From Zonotrichia leucophrys gambelii (taxonomy: Eukaryota; Chordata; Aves; Passeriformes; Passerellidae): a stretch of DNA of 64,000 bases. The translations under genes and the position numbers were made by a program. A model generated the notes under the pieces. The model was not told the origin of the DNA, searched no databases, and saw only the letters and a list, made by a program, of their open reading frames with translations. Positions within the stretch are counted from its first letter, which is position 1, and every line of letters starts with the position of its first letter. Positions 9,435 to 21,871 of this stretch are shown here, one piece after another. The stretch is taken from contig NC_088179.1 in the NCBI RefSeq assembly GCF_028769735.1, forward strand, positions 1,426,001 through 1,490,000, read 5' to 3'.

Positions 9435-12400
9435 GTAAGTGAACTCAGCTGTCATGGCATTTGTTCAAAAAATCCAAGATTTTTTGGGGGTTTTGTCCCT
9501 TCTTTCTGGACAGGGTGTTGGCAGGCTGGGGGGCTCAGAGTGCAGTTGTCCCAGAGGGCACTGCAGTTCTCTGTGCTTTAATGTTCTCTGTGCTTTATAG
9601 TTCTCTGGGCTTTATTTCCATTTGCCTTTTCTCCATCAGTGTCTCTCACTGAACTAAAAAACCTCCAGCTTTCAATTTTGTTTCTCAGTGTGGTGTGCTT
9701 TGCCCTGTGTATACAAAAGAATGAGAAGGGTTAGGGCAAGATAAAATCCCTGTATACCAAAACCTGTCTCTGCTATGATGACATACCAAAAAAACCATTG
9801 CAGCCAAAATGCAGCCTAAGGATTGCAGGGGTGCACATGTGTGTGCTCTAGGTGGTAGCACATTGTCACCTGTGTCCCTGCATCTTTGTGATGGGATATC
9901 AGGGAGCAGCCATGCCCTGGAGGTGTCAGAACAGCCCAGTATGGGCTGCATGTCTTGTATGGCCAAATCCAGTTTAAAGGGCCACCATGGAACCAGTGTT
10001 TCACCCTGCAGTTCAGCTCACTCACTGCTGTGGCTTTGCTGCCCTCTCTGGTGTGTTGACAAAGAGGTATGGGTGATGTGCAGTAAATCTGAGAATTTTT
10101 TAAAATATAGTTTTGGAAGAAATAGCATCTTTTCACTCAGCCTGGTTTTTCAATACAAGCAGATCATAGTTCCATGAGCACTGGTATTTGTGGTTTGGTG
10201 TGAGACAGCAATTATTAGATATCCCAGAACTGATTTGATACTTTGTGCTAAACCTGTGTATCTGGATTTTTTTTCTGGAATTTCTCAGAAGTGGTGAGCT
10301 TAGACTAAAATACATCCGTGCAATGGATGCTTCTGTGTTTTCTAGGGTCAGCCATGCCAGCAGGGTAATTTATCTGCAGCTAGAAAGAGAAGAAATGTCT
10401 CAGTAGGGGCTGGAGAGTATTAGCTTGAATCATTCTGGATTTTAACAGTATCTTTCTGTAAACACTGTCTTTATGGTAAAGGACTAGGAAGGACTGACAT
10501 TGAAGTTCTTTCCTCAGCAGACTGAGTGTAGAAACAGTAACACTGTAGCTTTTGGAAGTAGTATTTTGTTAAGCTTTCTGTCTTGAACAGAACCTTGCAT
10601 TTATTGTTTTACAACTTTCAGTTTTGTGCAGTCACTTTATGAGTGCTGTTAATATCATTTCTTCAAGTCTTCCGTGCTTTATAGGTTCCTGATTGCTGTC
10701 ACTGCTATTTGTCTGGTCTCTTCCAGCAGTTTTATTCTGAACGTGCAGTGCTTAAACCTTAAAAATACCACGTGTCACAGACTATGAACTTTGTTTTCCT
10801 TGACACAGATGTGGACTTCCTTGGAGTCAGAGCTGCCTAACTGCAAGGCAGATCTCTAAAGGGTGAGAATTTAACTCTCAAGATGCAGCATGTTCGTGGT
10901 TCTTCTGCAGGGCCCTCACTTGGGTGGCCTCACCTACCTTCATCATGAGGAGGCCAGTTTAAGTATCAGCATCCATAATGAGGCCAAAAGAGTTTGTAGG
11001 CTCAAAAGGAGCCTAATCACATGCTTCCAAGGATTTTAAATACATGGCTCATTGCATCAGAGGCAATGTCAGCTTTTCACATCATCCTGGTACCTGTTCA
11101 GCTCCTCTCCAGGCCCTCCTCTGTGTAGGTACCAGGATGCCTTAAGTTTCTGGAAATCAGAGTGATGAGATGGGGCCAACAATGACAGCACTTGGTTCCC
11201 AAGCTGTGGGAGGTGCTGATGTGAAGCTGTCAACACCAGCTCTTAAGCCCTGCTGATGCAGAGCCTCCTGCAGAGCAGCACTGGCTGTTATGCCCATTGC
11301 CTGACAAGCCACAGTTTACAAAATTTACTGAAGAATATCCTTGTGGTCTTTAACACATTGGAGAGTGATTTCCTGAAGGGAATTATCAAAATGTCTGGTT
11401 CTGTATAGGAACACTCATGCACTTCAGGTCTGCAGTTTAATCTTTTCTGTTTATATGTGTGGTGCTTTATGACTGCCTGTTGGAATACATTTCTTAACTA
11501 GGAAGAGATTTTTTAAAAAATTATACTCTTCATTTTTTATTTCTATCCTTGCCAGCAATATAACAGCTGTGGACACTTGATTCAAGGTCCCAGCTCTCTC
11601 ACCTTCTGCTGTCAGCAGAAGTGATTGCTGAGCTCACCAGCATAGCACCAAGATATGGGGAAATTAGCAGGAAACTCTTTGAAGGGCTTTTAATGAAATG
11701 CAGATACTCCAGGTACTGGTACAGTGTGTTCATTTCACTATGCCATCATTTTTCAAGTTGCAGTGACTAAGCAGACGGAGGGGATTCTGTAACAGTCACC
11801 TGAGATCAATTCTTACCACACACTAGCTGGTTTCCTTAAAAGATTGCACAGGATCCCACTGCCAAATCTGGTCTTGTTTAAATCAGTGGCAATGATCCTC
11901 TTGAATGCCATGGGAGCCAAAATGTCACAGTGGCACTGTAATACCTTTGGCAGCTGAACCTCCCAACCCACAGCATCAGCTCAAAGTGACAGTGAATTTT
12001 GATGGAAAACAACAAAAACCTGTTAGGGACAAGTTGGGGCTCTCTCAAAGGCTAACCCTTCTGGAAGTGTTTACATAAATGCTGTGGAACTGTTACCATG
12101 TTGCATCATAGCAGAATTATTTTATGAAGAAACTCTGACTCCATTTCCTGGAGATAAGGGCAGGTTATCACTGCAAAAGATGGTTAACCACGTTTGGATC
12201 CACAAGTACTTTAAAGTATTAACATGAGTGGGTGATGTGAATTGAGGCTATAATTCTATCTAGCCAAGAGCAGAAGCAACTAAACTGAATTTAACATATG
12301 CTTTGCCTAGAATAGCTTTTTTTTTAAATCCTAAGGTATTCTAACAAACAGATGCAATTTGCTGAGATGTATTATTTTTCTTATAGCTGTATTTCTTCAT

Positions 12401-13166
12401 AATTTGATTCCTTTTGAGACAGGTCTGTCACACTAGCTCTTTCATTTCCTTACATTTCAATTCCATGGCACATACATTATTGCAATTTTAATACATTGCA
12501 CAATTGTACAGTGTAAGCAGGATGGTTTTTAAGACTGAATGTGTTTAGCTGTAGATCAATAGACAGTAAAATATTAATGGAAACCACTCATCCATAAACC
12601 TTACCTTCCTGAAGGAAGCTGGCAGTACAGTTGTTGTGGATTACTTATGACCATAACTCCAAAAACTGCTACATTTTCTAGCAGAAGTATAAAGATTCTG
12701 TCCTCAAGCTGTTTTATGTTTGAAATCTCAAGAGAATATTACACAAAAGCTTTTTGATTTGACAGCAAAAATAAAATTACAAGCAATCTTAATCTAGTGT
12801 AAAATCTAGTTGACTTCAGAAAAGAGACAGCAATAAAATATTTGCCTATATTATCACTCTTACAAGGTATTTTGTAGAAATACTGACTGGAGTTTCTAGA
12901 CTGAGAAAAAGAAAAGGCTCATTTTTCACTTCCTATTAGAAAAAGAATTAATGTGGTCACTTTTTTTACATGCTTATATTTTTATCATGAACTACTCCCA
13001 CTTCTTATTGTCATGCCCAGCAAGCCTTATCTATGGGGAAAGAGCAAAGAGCAAAGGTAGACTCATTTTGGAGCGAAACCCAGAGATAAAACAGCAAGGA
13101 GGCTTCTGAAAGCTTCACTTGATTGTAATCTAATTATAAGGACATTTAACTGTTACTACTCAAAAC
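9435..13166. other. Claudin intron between exons 1a and 1b, with exon 1b promoter
   Basis: About 3.7 kb, mostly AT-rich, without recognised mobile elements or exons. For isoform 1b this is upstream flank. The last 150 bp carry AGAGCAAAGAGCAAAGG at 13041-13057, resembling a direct-repeat nuclear-receptor (HNF4-type) site, and an AT-rich TCTAATTATAAGG near 13127-13140. Both are only candidates. Confidence 0.5.
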
Positions 13167-13383
13167 ATGACTGCTACATTGGAAATTGTTGGTTTTATTT
13201 TATCCTTGGGCGGGTTGGCATTTATTGGAGCTACTTTGCCAAATAATTACTGGAAGGTCTCCAGCCTCCATGGTTCTGTGATCACAACATCTACGTTGTT
13301 TGAAAACCTGTGGAAGAGCTGTGCCACAGACAGCACTGGAGTTTCCAACTGCAGGGATTTTGACTCTATGCTTGCACTGCCTG
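13167..13383 (+). CDS. Claudin-10/15-like gene, alternative first exon 1b
   Basis: Encodes residues 1-72 plus one base of an isoform of 224 residues: TM1 (about 6-24) and most of extracellular loop 1. Signature residues are W29, N47-L48-W49, C52 and C62. The segments [19 protein letters not shown] and [12 protein letters not shown] match CLDN15 and CLDN10b. Asp55 and Asp64 fall at the positions of CLDN15 D55 and E64; in CLDN15 and CLDN10b acidic residues here line a cation-selective pore, so cation selectivity is inferred. Donor GTAGGT is at 13384, phase 1. It lies 3.9 kb downstream of exon 1a and needs its own promoter. Confidence 0.92.
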
Positions 13384-14519
13384 GTAGGTGACTCTGTGCA
13401 GCCTTGTTTGTATTGCTTAAAAACTTCTTGGCCAAAAGTAGTAAGGCTTTTGTTTTAGGAATCTGCTAATACTGGAAAAATAACTGGCCAAGAAGGACTT
13501 TGTGGGCTGAAGTAATAAAAATCTCTCAAGCAGCAGAATGTGTCAATGTGTGGCTGTAAACTAAAGCAAATGAAGTCGGTTGATCAAGCATTTAACAAGC
13601 ATTTAAAGTGGGTTGTAATCTCTAGCATCTCATGGGATGTCTTAGTAGGAGACATTTTAAAGTATTTATTTATTTGGAATTATTGTACAGACCTTATTTT
13701 GCAATACTTCATAGCTAATGTACCGTGGCTGGAGTTTTTAGTGTAATAGGAAATACTGGTTTTAGCTGAGAAGTGGTAGTGGTTTTTTGTGAGTTGAGAC
13801 TGAAAATTGTCGATAATCCAAGAAATACATGATAATAGGATATACATATTATAAGTTATAGAAGGAATATATGCTATAAATTAATATATCTTTAGGCTTG
13901 TCAACTAATGCTACCTACTGTCAGTTAGTTAAATGACAGTAACTAAAGTCTATTTGGTTTTAAATATCAAGAAATTCAAGATCTGCTGGCCCCTGTCCTC
14001 TGCATCAGTCTTCATCATAATTGTGGTTGTCCTCAAATGCCCAACTAGGTGATAGTCTGTGGATAGTAAAGCATGTTTATAGACAATAAAGCTATTTTTT
14101 TATCAATCCTGAATAATTCAGTATGTAGATACCTATTTGGAATAAAAATGCCTTCCTTCTAGCTGAATCTGCCCTAGGAAGTGGCTAAACTAAATAGGTA
14201 GGAGGATACTCCTAATCTGAAGAATGTGTAATATGGGATTAGTGGGAATGAGGTGTTAAATTCACTTTCTCCCTCAATCTGAAGTGAAGGCTTGTTGTTG
14301 ACCAGCTCTAACACTTGCATAGCAATTCCTCTGAAACTGTTCAGTATTTAGGGAATAATCTGTTCTTTTCATCTTTCAGTCTTCTCTAACAATTGCTTTT
14401 AGAGAGAGAGTGTGTGTGTATGAAGAGGAGCATAACCCTATTTAAGCTTTTTAGCCTCAGTAACAGCAGGATCATCCCATCAGACTTTATTCTCTGCAGA
14501 TCACCTATGTCAGTGTGCA

Positions 14520-14592
14520 CCAGCACTGCTGGGTTAGTAGCTGGACTTGATGGTCTGAGAGATCTTTGCCAGCTTTAATGATTCTGTGATTT
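14520..14592 (+). mobile_element. CR1 3' tail (short fragment)
   Basis: Reads CTGGACTTGATGGTCTGAGA and ends TTTAATGATTCTGTGATT, the usual CR1 terminus. Confidence 0.75.
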
Positions 14593-16483
14593 GATTTATT
14601 CTTGTAAAAACCACTCCAAGGGCTGGTTTGTAGCTTGGTGCCAGTGACTCCAGGCAGCATCTTGTCATTGATGTGTTTACATGGGGTGAGTATGTGCAGA
14701 TCTGGGCCATGGACCTGCAGGAGATCAGCATCTGGAGAAAAAAGTGGGTTTGAAAGAACCTGGTGGGGGTCAGAGAAGAGCACCACAAGTGTTAAAGCAA
14801 ACAGAACAGAAGGCAAGCAGCAACAGGGCTCCTGAGAGCTACAGAGCTACAGATAACAACGTGGGGTCAGCAGGAAGGAGGAAAGTGGGGGCAGAAAGTG
14901 AATGACTGGGACAGGCTCTGAAGTGAATTTGTGAGGATTAGCTTTGCTCTGTTGAAGAGATCAGTCCTGCAGTATAGTTGAGGGGTAAAGGCAGGGGGAA
15001 GCAGAAAGGAAACCTTGCAAAACTGTGAAGATAAAACATTTTTAGAAAGGAAAGCTGAAAAAGAGAAGTCAGAAGACACTGGATGGCAGGAACAGTTGGA
15101 AGGCCAGCTGGGCAAAGCAGGAAAGAGGAAGAGAATGGGTTTGGCACAAGGGCTCAGCAGCCAGTGGGACCTCTGAGAAACAGCCATAGTGCTTGCAGAC
15201 ATGAACCAAGGCAGATTAAAAATTACCATGGTCAGTTTAGGTGTGTTTCAAATTCCTGTTTAGAAACTCAACTGAAACTGCTGCCAGGACGTCAGGGACT
15301 GGAGGGAGGGCAAAAAGGAAAAACAAAAGTGTGTCTTTGTTACCTCTTATCAGATGGTCAATGAAGATTTTCCTTGAAAGTTTCCTTATTGCAACTGAGG
15401 TATATGGAATAGTTCTGGATTTTGCTTTATGTATGGGAAAAGACAGGCTTGGCTATTTTAAACCAATTTAATGCTTTTGAGTTCACTGTACCATTTGTCT
15501 AAATATTTGAAGTGAGGAGCTTTTTAAATGCAATATTGAACAAGATTGAAACCATGACTGGCTAGTCCATATGGCTAGCACTGTCTGTCTAGTCACAACT
15601 AAGTCAAACATTTGATATAACTAGTTGCCAAAGCATTGTAAACTCCCTTTTTTTTCCTTCCCCTTCTTTTTAAAGTTCCATAGGTGTTTTTTCCAATGAC
15701 AGGATTCGGAAATAATTTCTTACAATTGGTGTGGACTAATAAAATGCACTGACTTTGCATCTTGTTAAATAAGCTAAGCTTAAAATAAAAATTTGAGTTT
15801 TCTGAATTGTGAACTAAAGTCCTCAGTTAAGGCTGCTGAGGTTATGGTATTGTGGTACAATTGTACGAAATCCTTTCCCATTTGATTGCAAACAAGGCTA
15901 TGCTTGTGTGTCCTGGAAAGATATGGGGAATCCCACCTAACACTGCAGGAGTCCCCAGGAGCTGAAATGTGAGTTGTGGAACTCTGCTGGATGATTGGCA
16001 CAGTGAAAGATCCCACACCTGAAAGCAGCATTTGTTGAGTACTTACCTTAACAGTATCTTCTGCAGGCAAAAGCCTTGAACTGTTAGTGATATTTTGAGG
16101 AGTCTTTCCACTTTTATTACTGTCTTCATTTTTTTCCATGGAAATTATAAAATTAGTGCTTAACAAAGCATTAACTCCTCAAATGATTTTAGCCTTTAAT
16201 TCTTTATATTTATCTCATGGGTGCTCATTGCTACCTTTGGTAACTCTAAAGCTGGAAGGACCAGTACTATTAAGCCACATTAGGCTGAGTTGGAGTGTGA
16301 GAATCACTTTGCCTTCTGTCTCTGTGTCTGATTTTTGTTGTCTGGAGACAGACAGAACTAGCCCAGCAGGTTATTGTGGAGGATGTGGAGGGGGTCGGGG
16401 AACAAGAGCTTGAATGCTGGCATCAGTGATGTGAGTGTCCAGTTGGAATCAGGTCTGACCCTTCTGACGTAGGATTGAAACTG

Positions 16484-16530
16484 TAGAGTCATAAAATCAC
16501 TGAGGTTGGAAGAGAAGTCAATCAAGTGAA
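16484..16530 (-). mobile_element. CR1 3' tail (short fragment)
   Basis: AGAGTCATAAAATCACTGAG followed by GTTGGAAGAGA is the reverse complement of a CR1 3' end. Only about 45 bp remain recognisable. Confidence 0.65.
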
Positions 16531-17453
16531 CAAAGTGAGCAGTTGTGACCCTGCCAGGTTGTGACGTTTGACATGTTTACCTCACAACAAAGGTGCCGAA
16601 ATGCCACTGGACCCGGAGCCTGCCAAACACAGGCTGCCATGTTAAAGGACCCCAAAGTCCCCATGTCACCTTCTTTCTTAGGCTGATTAATAATCTAGTC
16701 CTGGTTGTTGTGCGATTGATACCTAGATGTGAAGACCAGGAGCTTAAAGGACACACAATTCCAGCACAGCAGACTCCCTAAGGTGCCCACAGCAGCTGTA
16801 ACCTCTGCACAGGAGAGTGTCCCAGGGAGGAGCTCTGCAGCTCTCTGACACACTCAGCCCTGCTCCTTACACTGAGTTTGAAGTGCACTGCTAACTTGAG
16901 CTCCATTCTTTCCCATCTCTCCCTGGCAGCAGCAAAGCTGGCACCTTTCTCCAGTTCCTCAGCAGTACCAGGGCCTTGCACACCTTGACTATCACCTGGA
17001 TTTCAGATGTGTCCTGTGCACTCAGCTGTGCACGTGTCAGGAATTCAGAAACACTTGTGAGTAGGAGACTTCTTCCTGCTCCTGCAAGTGGCCATGTGTA
17101 CCACTGGGCATTTCCACAGGAATGAGGGATGAGTGGCTTGCTGCAGTTCTTCAGGGTTTACTAAAGACACAAGAAGAGACAAGAAGATTTACCGAGCTTA
17201 TAAAGTGTAGGCATAGTTCAACTCTCAAATCTGTTTGACTTGAAGGCTAAACACACTTGGGTTTGGAGGCTTCCTAAGCACACTTGGTTTGGAGGCCTCT
17301 CTGAGCCATGTGACAAAGTTGGACAAGATTCACTCATTACTGTACCTATTCATTTTGTCACTTCCTCTAATCACTTTTATTTCTTTCAGCACAAGATTGA
17401 TTATATGTAATTTCTGTGTAGATCCTGATTTGTTTTCTCTTTTTCTGTCTCAG

Positions 17454-17618
17454 CTCACATTCAGGCATGCCGTGCCCTGATGATTACTTCCATCCTTTTG
17501 GGATTCTTAGCTGCTGTACTCACACTGCTTGGTATGAAGTGCACAAACATTGGGTTGAGTGATGAAGATGGAAAAATGAAGTTTACTGTCACAGGAGGAT
17601 TTCTTTTCGTTTTAGGAG
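17454..17618 (+). CDS. Claudin-10/15-like gene, shared exon 2
   Basis: A 165-nt exon, phase 1 to 1. Translation HIQACRALMITSILLGF matches CLDN15 (YIQACRALMITAILLGF) more closely than CLDN10 (YIQACRGLMIAAVSLGF). It then gives GMKCTNIG and TVTGGFLFVLGG. It encodes TM2 (about 13 residues after the exon start), the short cytosolic loop with the conserved Cys-Thr-Asn, and the first half of TM3. Acceptor CTGTCTCAG ends at 17453 and donor GTAATA starts at 17619. The two bases CT complete an Ala codon after exon 1b and a Pro codon after exon 1a. Confidence 0.93.
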
Positions 17619-17765
17619 GTAATATTGAAACTGAAATGAGAGCACTATTGACACTTTGTATGGCTTTCACAGCCAGACTAAATGAAATAAACATTCTTGT
17701 TTTAAATCTGTTACAGCCCTTAATGGAATCATTCACCTGTGTGCTTTTTAAACTTTTTCTGGTAG
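17619..17765 (+). other. Claudin intron 2, 147 nt, stop-free in frame
   Basis: The intron has a length divisible by three (49 codons) and no in-frame stop, so the frame runs open from exon 2 through it into exon 3. Splice sites are present (GTAATA donor, TTTTTCTGGTAG acceptor), and splicing restores the uninterrupted TM3. Retention would insert 49 mostly hydrophobic residues into TM3. Confidence 0.85.
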
Positions 17766-17847
17766 GTCTCTGCTCCATGGTGGCTATTTCTTGGTATGCT
17801 GCAATGGTTACTGCTCAGTTTTTTGACCAACTGTACGCTGGAACCAA
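17766..17847 (+). CDS. Claudin-10/15-like gene, shared exon 3
   Basis: An 82-nt exon, phase 1 to 2, encoding [15 protein letters not shown] then TAQFFDQLYAGTK. It matches CLDN15 [20 protein letters not shown] and the LYPGTK motif. It completes TM3 and most of extracellular loop 2. The typical claudin loop-2 residues F-F-D-x-L-Y are present. Acceptor AG is at 17764-17765 and donor GTAAGT at 17848. Confidence 0.92.
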
Positions 17848-20458
17848 GTAAGTGAATGTGTCTGTCATACCAAACCCCATCGTGTGTTGGACAGCTGCAC
17901 TGACCTCAGCTGCTCCAGAGTTTCAGAACCTGGATGGATCCCACTATCCAGTCCTACAGGAGGGAGAAATTGTATTCAGGGAATCTTTTCACCTCAGAGA
18001 TATTGGTGAGGAGGGAGGAGAGGTCTTTCTGCAAGAGTTAGTGAATGTGAGAGGAATGCCAACCCCACATCTGAGGGGGTTTTGTACTGTGTTTGCATTT
18101 TCTTCACAGACTCAATTAGGTGTGTATCTCAATGTTATGAAGAAGAAAAGGTAAAAATTCTTAATCTGCTTTGGCATTTAGACCAAAATATGTACAAAAC
18201 TCAAGTTCTGACTAGAATAAAGTACCTCAGATGTACCTGCAAGGGAAAATCACCTGCAAAGCAGCTCGAGCTTTGTACTAGAGATGTGCAGAGAAATCTG
18301 CTGCCTGTCATATATGTCTGTATATTAACAGCTCAACATTTGTTTGCCTTATGAGTTAAAACAAGGCAAAATTTGTGGGATTATCACCTAGTGCAGTTGC
18401 ATACAGACAAGTTTTGAGGTATAAAAGCCCTTGCTCTTTGTCTGATATAAAAGTAACAGTTGTCAAAACCAAATGGCAGCTTATGGCACCTTATCTAGGT
18501 GCCCTGTTTAGGAATGAGGAACCAGGGTAGAGGTGACTGTGCCTCTCCTTCAGAAAGGGGGAAAAGGAGAGGGAAACATTGTCTGTGGAATATGAGCCAG
18601 CTATAATATACTTCTACCAAGTATATAAATCATAGATCAGTAAACTATGAATTGTTAGTTGCTAGGCTAATATTTGAAGTGTTTTGTAAAGTTCCCACCC
18701 AGGAAACAGTTCAGGGAAGTCAGAGGTGAAGTGCTTTGTGATAAATCAAAGTACTTTAAGCAGTTGCTTTTGTTGTTTGTCAGTTTTCCCTGGGTTTTCA
18801 ATGAAGTGCTTAGAAATAAATTGTATTTGTGCAGTTACATTTGTTGCTTTATGTCCCCTTGAGAGAACTATATGAAGGGTAATAAATGGATTAGAGAGCT
18901 GAAACAACAGTCGATAAGGAATTTCGGTTAGTCGGATAGTTGGTGTGTTTGATAGTTACCTGCTGCAGCTTTGGGGCTCATCATCACTGCCTGTTAATCA
19001 GTTACCAGCTTTGCATTCAGTAGCTAAAGAATTTTTTTTTTCATATCTCAACTTCATGTTTAAGTTATTGATTCGCTGATGAATTAAGTTTGATCATTGG
19101 TAAAGCTGAACATGCAGCCTGTGGGACAATTTTAAATTCACTTGCATGCCAGTATTGATCTTCACTCTTAACAGGCTGGCAAATCTGGTTTTTCAGATTG
19201 CATTTTTTTGGTCTGACTTCAGCAAATTACTGATGTTGACGTCTGCTAATTCTTAGAGGAGTTTCTCCTACAGCTCTGAAGGCAAACTAAATTCTCCTGC
19301 AGTATCTCCTATATACTTTGCTTTGGTCTGACATCTACAGCATTCTTGTCTGTAGGTGACTGGTGAGCAGAAATGATTGCAGGCGCTGGGGCAATGTGCA
19401 ATTTGTGCTCCTGGGTTTGTTTGATAATCACTCTCTGCTTGTTGCATGTTTGGAAGTACCTGAAGCAGTGGAGACCTTGTGGCTCCCACGTGCAGTGAGA
19501 CACAGAGAGCTGTGAACCTGTGTAAGCTCTGAATCCTTCCTGTTAGCAATGAACTCCAGAGTCAGAACCTTTGACACTTTTCAGTAATTGTGTTTCAAAG
19601 TGGAAAGAAAACACAAATCTCTGGTTCCATGGTACCTTCAATGCAGTCCAGGACATTTTTTTTGCCCTTATATTGGGTATCTCAGATCAGAGATATACAG
19701 ATGGATTGTGGATAGTTTTTGTCTGATCATGAAAATTTGTTTTCTTCTTTTTATGAAACTCCTGCCAGACTGTTCCAGACTCAGTTGTGTCTAGTCTTTG
19801 GGACAAATTCATTATCAATTAATTTCTTGGACTGGTTTCCTGAAAGGTATATTTTGGACAGTAAAATAGGGAGCTACTCTTTTTCAGCCTGGGACATTCA
19901 TAAATGCCTTTCAGCCATACAACCACAGAGGGTGCTCAATATCCTTTAGGGTATCTAAGTTTGAAAACAAGCCCTATTCAACCCTATTCATTGAAAATAG
20001 TTTGAAAACTAAACTTCATAGTTTTAAGTGACCTAGTGTTGTGTCCATAGAAAACTGATGTCTGTGGTCAGCCTTCTCTCAGCATACAGACAGTAAGATC
20101 TGAATGATTCAGTTGCACAAAATCCTTTCAGTGACACAGCCAAGAAAAGGGCAAAATAAGTGTTGTGGATTGCACAGAAGATTGTCATTATTATTTATTA
20201 TCAATAATTTGTTAAATATTGTTAAATTATTCATTGCTACTTATCTTTATGTTGCTTAGTACTCTCTGTACTGTTAGTAATTTTGCAGATCAGCTCCATA
20301 CAAATAAGAGTTTTACTGAGCATACACAAAGCCAGATCTGTTCTCTGTTAACTGCTGAAGTGGCTTTCACTTAGCTGATTTCTACACAAATTAGAATTTG
20401 CTTGCATGGTTTTGTGATCCTATTATAAGCTGATTTCATAAATTCTTTCATGTTTCAG
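17848..20458. other. Claudin intron 3
   Basis: A 2.6-kb AT-rich intron. No exon, RNA gene or recognisable mobile element was seen. Confidence 0.6.
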
Positions 20459-20569
20459 GTATGAACTAGGAGAAGGTCTGTACTTAGGCTGGACTGGATC
20501 TGTCCTTTATATACTTGGTGGGATCCTACTGACCTGTTCCTGCAGAGGGAAGGAAAAACAGAATTACAG
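20459..20569 (+). CDS. Claudin-10/15-like gene, shared exon 4
   Basis: A 111-nt exon, phase 2 to 2, encoding YELGEGLYLGWTGSVLYILG then GILLTCSCRGKEKQNY. It covers TM4 and the start of the cytosolic tail. It matches CLDN15 [21 protein letters not shown]. The Cys-Ser-Cys-Arg after TM4 is a likely palmitoylation site by analogy with other claudins. Acceptor TTTCAG ends at 20458; donor GTAATC starts at 20570. Confidence 0.93.
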
Positions 20570-21871
20570 GTAATCTTGGATTTGCCAGTTGAAGTAGCAT
20601 CTGTCAATCACACACCACTTTCTGCCTGTGCACTGTTCTGTCTCTCTGTCACCCCCTGGTATAAATATCTATAAATTACAGACAATGCTGTGGCATGTCA
20701 CAGACTGCTGATGGCAGAGGGTGCTGTGCCAAACACTTGTGCCCCCCAGACAGGGTGCTTGGTGCATCACCATCAGCACTCACCTTTAACTTGTACTTGG
20801 TCATTCTGGGCACTGCTGATGGTGAAAATGGGCAGTGAAAGAGAAAACTGTCACCCAAAGAAAAGTATATAAACCCCCATAATGAATTATGATCCAGTTT
20901 CTCTGCAGTACTCACTGTGAGTAAAATATTCAAACACTGTTCAGTTTGCAGAAAATGTGAGGGCATTTCCCAAAGCACGTGGAATTGATCACTAGAAACA
21001 TGTTTTTTTTCTTGTTCTTTATAGAAGTGTCTTGTTGCACATCAAATCAGGAAAGGTGAGATTTCTGGCCTCAATATTTAACCTTCCCTCCTTTCTTGTT
21101 TCAGTCTTAAATTTTGACACATACAGAAGGCCTCTTTTTGAAGGAGAGGGATGAAAGAGGCAGAAATAGCAGAGGTCCATGTCTGCCAGAGCTCAAATAG
21201 CTTGGAGGTTGTACTAGCTGAGCTTGAGAGGGTTATAATATGCAAGGAAGAAGCATATTCACTGTTGGTCTATTTAATCTTAGGAAAATTATATCAAAAT
21301 GTTGTAAGTGAGTGTTCCTCTGGTACTCCATTGCCTAATCTGAAACCATTTCAATTTTATGGTAATATTTCATCAGCCCCATTGGACTTTAGATCTTGCT
21401 CACCTTACTTTGTTACAAAGTACCAAATGCCCTGAAGTGTCCTGAAAATCAGGTAAAACTGAGCTATGAAATAGAAGTTCAACATGATGAATGACAGCTG
21501 AAGGGGTAGGGTGAAGATACTGCTGTTTTCTTTTTTTGTCATCTTGATTCCTGTATGAAAACCTGCAGCTTGTACAAAGGTGCTGAGGGCTTCTGCTTGA
21601 GGGCCTTGGCTGAAGTGCCTGGAGGAGAGCACATGGGAGTCAGGAATGCAGAGTGTGGCTCAGAGATGCTGTGCAGCCCATCAGGGACCCCATCCATTCC
21701 CCCTTAGCTACCACAACCATGAGAACAGGAGGCCTCTGATTTCTGCCCTGTTGTGGAGAATGTGCTGTGGGTGGGTTGGATACAAAGCTGAGTAACTTCT
21801 AAGTATCTGAAACCATGGGCATGTGTCAAAATAATATCTCTTATTTTCTATGTTTTTTCCTTGCTTTACAG
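20570..21871. other. Claudin intron 4
   Basis: A 1.3-kb intron between exons 4 and 5. Nothing else was recognised. Confidence 0.65.

Larger units (their letters stand above)
13384..17453. other. Claudin intron 1
   Basis: A 4.1-kb intron shared by both isoforms. It contains two short CR1 tails (14520-14592 and 16484-16530) and is otherwise AT-rich sequence without recognised genes. The frames near 14900-15230 are pyrimidine-rich shadows. Confidence 0.6.
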
